From DATEJJ01 sp051986465 (GTDB lineage Bacteria > Actinomycetota > Actinomycetes > Mycobacteriales > Micromonosporaceae), in contig JBPYFB010000295.1 of the NCBI GenBank assembly GCA_051986465.1, positions 1 through 19,873 of the forward strand: a stretch of 19,873 nucleotides of DNA. The letters run 5' to 3'. Position 1 is the first letter of the stretch; each line of letters starts with the position of its first letter. The translations under genes and the position numbers were made by a program. Positions 14,633 through 19,873 of this stretch are shown here, piece by piece. The notes below the pieces were generated by a model. That model saw only the letters and a program-made list of their open reading frames with translations, was not told the DNA's origin and did not search any database.

Positions 14633-15987
14633 CCGCCCCGGGCGACCGGCCGTCGAAGCGCGCGTACCTCGCGTGGGGCCTGGCGGCCATGGCGTACCTC
14701 GTGGCCGTGTTCCACCGTTCGTCCCTGGCGGTGGCGAGCATCGAGGCGGCCCAGCGCTTCGGCATCGGCGAGGCGCTGCTCGCGATGTTCTCGGTGGCGC
14801 AGCTCGCCGTGTACGCCGGGATGCAGGTACCGGTCGGGCTGTTGGTGGACCGGTACGGGCCGCGCCGGCTGCTGGCCATCGGCGCCGCGCTCATGGCGCT
14901 CGGGCAGCTCACCTTCGCGCTCGCCGACGACGTACGCCCGGCCATCGCGGCCCGGGTGCTGATCGGCGTCGGCGACTCGATGACGTTCATCAGCGTGCTG
15001 CGCGTCATCGCCCGCTGGTTCCCGCCCCGGCACAACCCGCTGATGGTCCAGCTGACCGGGGTATTCGGGCAGTTTGGCGCGCTCGCCTCGGCGGTACCGC
15101 TGCTGGTGCTCCTGCACGGCGCGGGCTGGACGGTCACCTACTGCGCCGCGGCCGGCGTGGGGGTAGCGGCCGTAGCGATGATCGTCCTCGGCCTGCGCGA
15201 CGCGCCCTCGGCGCCGTTGCCGCCCACCCGCCCGCCACGGGAGGCGACGCTACGGGGCGCCTGGTCGCTGACGGGTACCCGGCTCGGGCTGTGGGCCCAC
15301 TTCGCGAGCCAGTTCTCCGCCGTGGTCTTCGGCCTGCTGTGGGGGTACCCGTTCCTCGTCGAGGGCGAGGGCCTCTCCCCCGGTACCGCCGCGCTGCTGC
15401 TGTCGCTGCTCAACGTCGCGATCCTGATCGGCCCGGCCATCGGTCACCTGTGCGGCCGGCTCCCGTATCACCGCTCGGTCCTGGTCCTGTCGATCGTGGG
15501 CAGCAGCGCTCTCATGTGGACAGTCGTGCTGCTGTGGCCCGGGCGGGCACCCGTGTGGCTGCTGGCGCTGCTGGTACTCACGCTGGCCGCCAACGGACCC
15601 GGCTCGGCGATCGGCTTCGACTACGCACGCACCTTCAACCCGCCGCGCCAGCTCGGCAGCGCGAGCGGCATCGTGAACGTGGGCGGCTTCACCGCCTCGA
15701 TCGTGCTGATCCTCGGTATCGGCCTGGTGCTGGACCTGCTCGGCGGCCGTACGCTGTCCGCGTTCCGCTGGGCCTTCACCCTCCAGTATCCACTGTGGAC
15801 GTTGGGGGTCGTGCAGGTACTCCGGCACCGCCGCGCGGCCCGGCGCGGTCTACACCTGGCCCGCGTGAGCCGTCGCCGCCCCCGTCCGTACCAGCCGGTG
15901 CCAGCGCAGGCGACCGCCGGTCAGGGCCATCACAGTCGACTGGATCACGACAAGGTACATCATCTGGCGGTACACGATCTGCTGTAG
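14629..15987 (+). CDS. Major facilitator superfamily transporter
   Basis: This 452-residue polytopic membrane protein moves a small solute, probably with protons. The conserved loop motif is seen as GLLVDRYGPRRLL between helices 2 and 3. Hydrophobic segments fill the sequence to about residue 400, consistent with twelve helices. The natural end of the family would be near residue 405, in the basic stretch after the last helix (VLRHRRAARRG). The remaining 45 residues are hydrophilic, His/Arg-rich and exactly antisense to the end of the convergent NodB/GT2 gene. They look like read-through after loss of a stop. The GTG start overlaps the GntR stop. No substrate can be assigned. Confidence 0.9.
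   Translation: MTAPGDRPSKRAYLAWGLAAMAYLVAVFHRSSLAVASIEAAQRFGIGEALLAMFSVAQLAVYAGMQVPVGLLVDRYGPRRLLAIGAALMALGQLTFALADDVRPAIAARVLIGVGDSMTFISVLRVIARWFPPRHNPLMVQLTGVFGQFGALASAVPLLVLLHGAGWTVTYCAAAGVGVAAVAMIVLGLRDAPSAPLPPTRPPREATLRGAWSLTGTRLGLWAHFASQFSAVVFGLLWGYPFLVEGEGLSPGTAALLLSLLNVAILIGPAIGHLCGRLPYHRSVLVLSIVGSSALMWTVVLLWPGRAPVWLLALLVLTLAANGPGSAIGFDYARTFNPPRQLGSASGIVNVGGFTASIVLILGIGLVLDLLGGRTLSAFRWAFTLQYPLWTLGVVQVLRHRRAARRGLHLARVSRRRPRPYQPVPAQATAGQGHHSRLDHDKVHHLAVHDLL
15789..15799. repeat. TCCACWGTGGA palindrome, copy 2
   Basis: TCCACTGTGGA lies near the end of the MFS gene, encoding Pro-Leu-Trp-Thr, again with CCA for proline. Confidence 0.75.
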
Positions 15988-17964
15988 CGGAATGGTCCAC
16001 AGTGGACCTAACCGCTCCCGGTCCAGCCACAGCGCGTACGCGGCGGCGAGCATCTGGGCGACCGTGAAACCGGCCCACACCGCGAGTACCCGCGTCAACG
16101 GCAGGAACAGCAGGCCGCCCAGCGCGTACACGTCGACCGCGGGCGAGGCGAGCGGCAGCAGTACCTGGAACATCAGCAGGTACGCGAGGCCGCGCCGGCC
16201 CAGGCGCCCGGACGAGCGGCCCTCGACGACCGAGCGCCGGTGCTTCCACATGGACTGCATGGTGCCGTAGCACCACCGGTACCGCTGCCGCCACAGTTGC
16301 CGGATGGTACCGGGGACCTCCGTCCAGGCGACCGCGTTCGGCTCGTACACGACGCGCCAGCCGGCCCGTACCACCGCCATCGTGAAGTCGGTGTCCTCGG
16401 CGAGCGTCTGGGTGGAGATGCCACCCGCGTCGCGTACCGCCTCGCGCCGGAACGCGCCGATCGCACCCGGTACGGTCGGCATGCACTCCGCGACGTCGAA
16501 CACGCGGCGGTCCAGGTTGCACCCGACCACGTACTCGAGGTGCTGCCAGCGGCCCAGCAGCCCGCGCCGGTTGGCCACCTTCGTGTTGCCGGCCACCGCA
16601 CCTACCTCCGGGTCAGCGAACGGCTGGACCAGTTGGCCGATCGCGTCCGGCTCGAAGACCGTATCCCCGTCCGCCATCACGAGCAGGTCGCCGCGCGCGT
16701 GCGCGATCCCGTTGTTCAGCGCGGCAGGCTTGCCCGCGTTGGGCTGGCGCAGCACGTACACGCCGCGCACGCCCAGCGAGCGCACGATCTCGCCGGTACC
16801 GTCGGTCGAGCCGTCGTCGACCACGATCACCTCAAGGCGCGGGTAGTCGCTGGCGACGAGGGACCGTACGGTCGCGGCGATGTTCGCCGACTCGTTGTAG
16901 GCGGGCACGATCACCGATACCGCGCCGAGGTACTGCCGCCGGGGCGGCCGGCGGGCCAGGCCGCGCACGTGCCGGCGGGCGCAGAACAGTTGGATGGCCA
17001 ACCGCAACCCGGACAGTGCGATGGCGAGCGCTAGCAGGATCGTCATCAGCCGGACCACCCAGTCGGAGCCGATCTGCGCGATGCGCAGCGCCTCGCCACG
17101 CATCCGCACATAGATCGGCGCGGGCGGGGCGGGCGGTAGCCGCAGCGCCTCGGAGATGGTGGTGAACCGGTACCCGGCGTGGGACAGCCGAGGCAGCAGG
17201 ATCGCCAGCGCCGCGACCGTCTGCGAGCGGTCACCGCCCGAGTCGTGCATCATGACAACCGCGCTGGTGCCGCTGTGTGGGGTCGCGGCGGCCACGATCG
17301 CGGCGACGCCGGGCCGGTTCCAGTCCTGGGTGTCGAGGTCGGCCAGCACGGTCAGGTATCCGGACTGCCCGACCTGGCGCAGCGCCGCGAAGTCGCGCGC
17401 CGTCACCGCGTCGGGCTCGGACGAGTACGGCGGGCGGAACAGTACCGGCATCCGGCCGGTCGCCGCGGCGATGGCGTTGCCGGCCAGGGTGATCTCCACC
17501 GAGCGGCGCCAGGCCGGGGTCGCCTGCATATCGACATGCGTGAACGTATGCTGGCCAACCTCGCTGCCCTGCGCGACGATCCGGCGGGTCAGTTGCGGGT
17601 ACTCGTTGACCCGCGAGCCGATCTCGAAGAAGGTCGCGTGCGCGCCGTACCGCGTCAGCAGGTCGAGGATCTGCGGAGTCCACTGTGGATCCGGGCCGTC
17701 GTCGAACGTGAACGCGATGGTACGGGGCGGCAGCGTCCGGGTGGTGACGGCGCCGTTCGGGGCGATTCGCTGCACCGGCCCGCCGTCGGTAACCGCGGCC
17801 GGCGCGGTGCCGGCGCCGGCCGCGGTCGTCTGCTGGCCGACCCCCTCATCCCCGATGTGCGCGATGTACGCGTGCAGCCCAAGCTCGCCGAGGAGCACGA
17901 GAAGGAACAGCCCGAGCAGGAGCCAGTGCGCGCGAGGCTCGCGCCGCTTCTCATGCTTGCGCAC
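15850..17964 (-). CDS. Bifunctional polysaccharide deacetylase (NodB)/family 2 glycosyltransferase
   Basis: This 704-residue fusion probably polymerises an amino-sugar chain and de-N-acetylates it outside the cell. After a membrane helix (about 13-33) comes an external NodB domain (80-275) with TFDDGP (Asp88/Asp89), His139/His143 (HTFTH), RPPY (177-180), DTQDW (211-215) and His240. A helix at about 302-325 leads to a cytosolic GT2 domain with VVDDGS (383-384), ADGD (432-434), AEDTD (523-524) and QRYRW (560-564), the signature of processive synthases. At least three further helices follow (about 592-690). All catalytic motifs are intact. Start: GTG one base after the preceding stop, with GGAAG upstream. 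It is the last gene of the sigma-factor operon. Its 3' end overlaps the MFS gene by 138 bp. The product could be a chitin/PNAG-like polymer. Confidence 0.93.
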   Translation of the reverse strand: MRKHEKRREPRAHWLLLGLFLLVLLGELGLHAYIAHIGDEGVGQQTTAAGAGTAPAAVTDGGPVQRIAPNGAVTTRTLPPRTIAFTFDDGPDPQWTPQILDLLTRYGAHATFFEIGSRVNEYPQLTRRIVAQGSEVGQHTFTHVDMQATPAWRRSVEITLAGNAIAAATGRMPVLFRPPYSSEPDAVTARDFAALRQVGQSGYLTVLADLDTQDWNRPGVAAIVAAATPHSGTSAVVMMHDSGGDRSQTVAALAILLPRLSHAGYRFTTISEALRLPPAPPAPIYVRMRGEALRIAQIGSDWVVRLMTILLALAIALSGLRLAIQLFCARRHVRGLARRPPRRQYLGAVSVIVPAYNESANIAATVRSLVASDYPRLEVIVVDDGSTDGTGEIVRSLGVRGVYVLRQPNAGKPAALNNGIAHARGDLLVMADGDTVFEPDAIGQLVQPFADPEVGAVAGNTKVANRRGLLGRWQHLEYVVGCNLDRRVFDVAECMPTVPGAIGAFRREAVRDAGGISTQTLAEDTDFTMAVVRAGWRVVYEPNAVAWTEVPGTIRQLWRQRYRWCYGTMQSMWKHRRSVVEGRSSGRLGRRGLAYLLMFQVLLPLASPAVDVYALGGLLFLPLTRVLAVWAGFTVAQMLAAAYALWLDRERLGPLWTIPLQQIVYRQMMYLVVIQSTVMALTGGRLRWHRLVRTGAATAHAGQV
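15996..16006. repeat. TCCACWGTGGA palindrome, copy 3
   Basis: TCCACAGTGGA is extended to a 15-bp palindrome with one central base (GGTCCAC-A-GTGGACC). It lies within the C-terminal part of the NodB/GT2 gene, encoding Pro-Leu-Trp-Thr on the minus strand. Confidence 0.75.
17679..17689. repeat. TCCACWGTGGA palindrome, copy 4
   Basis: TCCACTGTGGA lies in the NodB domain of the same gene, directly after the TFDDGPD motif, encoding Pro-Gln-Trp-Thr on the minus strand. Confidence 0.75.
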
Positions 17965-17965
17965 G

Positions 17966-18322
17966 CTACTTCCGTTTCGACTGTCCGGGATGGTTCGGGG
18001 TCTGCGAGGGCTTGTGGCCGTGGCTAACCGGGGTGGCGGAGGCGCTCGGCGAAGGCGTTCGCACGGCGGTCGGCGTGTGCGAGGGCCTCAGCGAGCGCGG
18101 CATGGACGGCGCCGAGGCGGTGGCGGGCGCGGGGAGGAAGCCGGCCTGGCCGGCGTTGGGCGGCAGGCCCGGCAGGTGCGCGGGGGCACCGCCGGAGACC
18201 CCGCTGACCAGCAGGCCGAGCGCGACCAGAGCGGCCGCGCCGAGACCGGAACCGGCGATTGTGGCAACGCGGCGGCGCCGACCGGTGCGGTCGACGAACA
18301 CTGCGGCTACCGGGCCCCTCAC
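17966..18322 (-). CDS. Small single-pass membrane protein, Ser/Thr/Pro-rich exterior
   Basis: I do not recognise a family. The GTG start is chosen because it overlaps the upstream stop as GTGA; the frame stays open further upstream but only as a shadow of that gene. The 118-residue product has a basic N-terminus (DRTGRRRR), one hydrophobic helix (about 19-43), and about 75 residues rich in Pro, Ser, Thr and Ala that should lie outside the membrane, ending in a basic SKRK. It lies between the anti-sigma-like gene and the NodB/GT2 gene, one base from the latter. It might be an accessory subunit of the synthase (compare the small PgaD partner of PgaC) or part of the sensor. Both are inference. 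Confidence 0.78.
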   Translation of the reverse strand: MRGPVAAVFVDRTGRRRRVATIAGSGLGAAALVALGLLVSGVSGGAPAHLPGLPPNAGQAGFLPAPATASAPSMPRSLRPSHTPTAVRTPSPSASATPVSHGHKPSQTPNHPGQSKRK

Positions 18323-18993
18323 TTGTGCGACGGTTTCGGGGTGGGCCGGCCGTGAACCTTGCTGGGCTTCACACTGACGGACGGCGAGGGCGAGGCCGCG
18401 GCGCCCAGCACCGCCGTGCACAGCGCGTCGATCTTGTCGGTACCGCCGGCTGCCGTCGCGAGCTCGTCGAGCTCTTTCCTGCCGAGGCTCTTCCCACCAT
18501 TGCGGTATGCGTGGCACCAGCCGGTGAACGAGCTCGGGTAGGGCGAGGCGCTGCTGTACGGGCTCGGCATCCGGGACTCGCCGCGGGCGGCGGGTGTCAG
18601 GCCCGCGTTGGGCGTCACGCTCGGCGGCGCCTCCGGCACACCCAGCGAGGAGAAGAGCGAGTGCGCCGGCCGCTGCAGTGCGGCGGGGAGCACACCGGCT
18701 TCCGCGCCGGTGGCGAGGCCGCCGACCAGCAGCACGGCGAACGCGGCCGCCAACCGCGCCGCCGTGCGCCGGATCCGGCGGGTACGGGCCCGCTGGGCGT
18801 GGGCCAACTCGTACTGGCGGCTGAACAACGCCACGGCGGCGGACTCGTCCGCCACCTCCTCGGGCAGCGCGGGCCCGGATATCGCGTTGAGCAAGCGCAC
18901 CAGCTCCGGCCGCCCGGTCTCGTCCGACCGGCCGGAGAGCAGCCGGTCGGCCTCGCGGCGGCCGATGTTGCCCGGTTTACCTGCAGTGTCCAT
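18319..18993 (-). CDS. Putative anti-sigma factor-like membrane protein
   Basis: The 224-residue protein follows an ECF sigma gene and has an anti-sigma layout. A charged cytosolic part (1-79, with RREADRLLSGR and a helical ALPEEVADESAAVALF stretch) precedes one membrane helix (about 80-99) and an external part. The external part holds Cys160 and Cys192 around a WCHAYRNGGKSL...ELATAAGG segment, a pattern I know from actinobacterial sigma-linked membrane proteins, and ends in a Ser/Pro/Lys-rich tail. The two cysteines may form a disulfide. There is no zinc-binding HxxxCxxC motif, so it is not a ZAS-type anti-sigma factor. ATG 18993 overlaps the sigma gene by 17 bases; GTG 19023 is an alternative start. 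Confidence 0.8.
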   Translation of the reverse strand: MDTAGKPGNIGRREADRLLSGRSDETGRPELVRLLNAISGPALPEEVADESAAVALFSRQYELAHAQRARTRRIRRTAARLAAAFAVLLVGGLATGAEAGVLPAALQRPAHSLFSSLGVPEAPPSVTPNAGLTPAARGESRMPSPYSSASPYPSSFTGWCHAYRNGGKSLGRKELDELATAAGGTDKIDALCTAVLGAAASPSPSVSVKPSKVHGRPTPKPSHK

Positions 18994-19648
18994 GACGCTC
19001 AAGAAGCGCGGGCGGCTCGTCACGCGTTACAGCGGACGGCGCCGCCGGCTCGTCCTCCCGCTTCGGTGAATCGGCGGTTGCGTCGCGTGGTCGCCGCGCC
19101 TGGATCTCGTCGCTGGCCGCCAGGCGGCGCAGCCCGCGCATCGCGGCGACGCGCACCGCGCCGGCCCGCTTGCCGAGCACCGCGCCGGCCGCGGCGGCAT
19201 CCAGCCCGGCCACCACGCGCAGCATGACCGCCTCCGCCTGGTCCGGCGGCAGCGACGCGATCATGGCGAGCGCCCACCGGGTCTCCGCCCGCCGCAGCGC
19301 CTCCTCGGCCGCGTCCGGAGTGGCCGCGATGGCGGTCTCGGGCGCCGGACCGTGCGGGTCGTACGGAATCGCCGGCCGGCGGGCCGCGCGGCGCTGCTCG
19401 TCGATACCGCGATGGCGGGCGATGCGGAACAGCCACACCCGGAAGGCGTCGATGTCACCCCGGAAGGTCGCCAGGTCGCGGGCGGCCTGCAGCCAGGTCT
19501 CGGAGGCCGCGTCCTCGGCCGCGTCACCAGCTACGACACGCAGGTAGCGCAGCACGCCCGGGTGTAGCGCACGCCACAGGACCGCGAAGCCGGCCTCGTC
19601 GCCCTCCTGCGCAGCACGCAGCGCGCTGGAGAGGTCGGCGTGGGGCAC
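18977..19648 (-). CDS. ECF-type RNA polymerase sigma factor
   Basis: The 223-residue protein has sigma region 2 at about 20-92 (AEDAASETWLQAARDL, then AFRVWLFRIARHRGID for -10 recognition) and region 4 at about 118-178 (LPPDQAEAVMLRVVAGLD followed by a helix-turn-helix). A linker of about 25 residues joins them. The C-terminal 40 residues are charged, Pro-rich and probably disordered, beyond the usual ECF length. The recognition helix is unusually Ala/Gly-rich (DAAAAGAVLGKRAGAVRVAAMRGLRRL). GTG 19648 is supported by a -10-like TACCGT six bases upstream and no Shine-Dalgarno. It heads a four-gene operon ending with the NodB/GT2 gene. Confidence 0.93.
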   Translation of the reverse strand: MPHADLSSALRAAQEGDEAGFAVLWRALHPGVLRYLRVVAGDAAEDAASETWLQAARDLATFRGDIDAFRVWLFRIARHRGIDEQRRAARRPAIPYDPHGPAPETAIAATPDAAEEALRRAETRWALAMIASLPPDQAEAVMLRVVAGLDAAAAGAVLGKRAGAVRVAAMRGLRRLAASDEIQARRPRDATADSPKREDEPAAPSAVTRDEPPALLERHGHCR

Positions 19649-19723
19649 CCCGGCACGGTAACACCGGCCACGCGCACTTCCGCAACTTTCTTGCCAATGG
19701 GTCGGGGGGTATGTCGATTGGTA
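19649..19723 (-). promoter_or_regulatory. Intergenic region with possible sigma-operon promoter
   Basis: On the minus strand TACCGT (19660-19655) lies six bases before the sigma GTG, with TTGCGG (19685-19680) 19 bp further up. GGAAGT in the same stretch is reminiscent of the GGAAC -35 element of ECF sigma factors, which would mean autoregulation, but the spacing to GTT is short. No clear terminator for the upstream gene is seen. Confidence 0.3.
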
Positions 19724-19873
19724 TCAGGCGACCAGCGCCGGGGACTCCCAGGTGCGCCGGGCCGGGCGGTCCAGCTCGCGGCGGGCCTTGGCCAGCCGGG
19801 CCACCGCCTCGACCAGATCCGGCTCGGGCAGCGTGAACGGAAGGCGCAGGAACCGCTCCAGCGTGCCATCGAC
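19724..19873 (-). CDS. C-terminal end of a probable MocR/YczR-type PLP-dependent regulator (cut by window edge)
   Basis: The last 49 codons and stop of a gene entering from the right. The sequence VDGTLERFLRLPFTLPEPD, followed by LVEAVARLAKARREL, matches the C-terminus of fold-type I PLP proteins of the GntR-MocR group, where an LRLPFT segment precedes the final helix. A plain aminotransferase is also possible, since the DNA-binding part lies outside the window. It reads in the same direction as the sigma operon and ends 75 bp before it. Confidence 0.6.
   Translation of the reverse strand, partial: VDGTLERFLRLPFTLPEPDLVEAVARLAKARRELDRPARRTWESPALVA

Noticed and set aside
16240..17034. 264-codon plus-strand frame opposite the NodB/GT2 gene
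   Set aside because: It is antisense to the GT2 catalytic domain, whose motifs are all intact. The predicted protein is Arg/His/Val-rich with no recognisable family, as expected for a GC-rich shadow.

Overview
This is a high-GC (roughly 70%) actinobacterial chromosome segment, most likely from Micromonosporaceae or a close relative. The grounds are many GTG starts, tightly overlapping GTGA/ATGA/TGATG gene junctions, several starts that look leaderless, and actinobacterial families such as TIGR03085, the LolA-like/ABC cluster and an acidic protein with a conserved actinobacterial C-terminal domain. The tetranucleotide GTAC is strikingly common throughout. I see no tRNA, rRNA, CRISPR array, insertion sequence or phage gene. 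The window reads as ordinary chromosome with a few unusual loci.

Layout. 1-699 (minus): start of trpE and all of hisI, translationally coupled. 700-1099: non-coding divergent upstream region. 1100-3016 (plus): an extremely acidic, almost base-free Ala/Glu/Asp repeat protein, closed by a strong hairpin. 3093-4741 (plus): a beta-hydroxyacid-dehydrogenase-type oxidoreductase and an SDR, two nt apart. 4738-6115 (minus): a MerR regulator and an aldo/keto reductase behind a perfect 18-bp MerR-type operator. 6209-6853 (plus): a TIGR03085 (MDMPI-like) protein. 6855-8884 (minus): sensor kinase and OmpR-type regulator. These are divergent from 9016-12030 (plus): LolA-like exported protein, ABC ATPase and ABC-2 permease. 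Between the two sets lies an array of CTCAG direct repeats at helical spacing. 12109-13926 (plus): long-chain acyl-CoA synthetase. 13982-15987 (plus): GntR/FCD regulator coupled to an MFS transporter. 15850-19648 (minus, read from right to left): ECF sigma factor, membrane protein resembling an anti-sigma factor, small single-pass membrane protein, and a large NodB deacetylase/GT2 glycosyltransferase fusion, all overlapping or one nt apart. 19724-19873 (minus): the last 49 codons of a probable MocR-type PLP protein.

How the genes work together. Three local circuits can be read from the sequence. (i) A two-component system probably activates the divergent LolA-like/ABC operon, and possibly itself, through the CTCAG array. 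(ii) A MerR protein probably controls itself and the aldo/keto reductase through a promoter with a 19-bp spacer. (iii) An ECF sigma factor and its putative membrane anti-sigma factor sit in one transcription unit with a two-sided polysaccharide synthase/deacetylase, suggesting envelope-stress control of an exported amino-sugar polymer. The last circuit is the best candidate for an undescribed system. The acidic repeat protein and a repeated 11-bp palindrome (TCCACWGTGGA, four copies) are the other notable signals.
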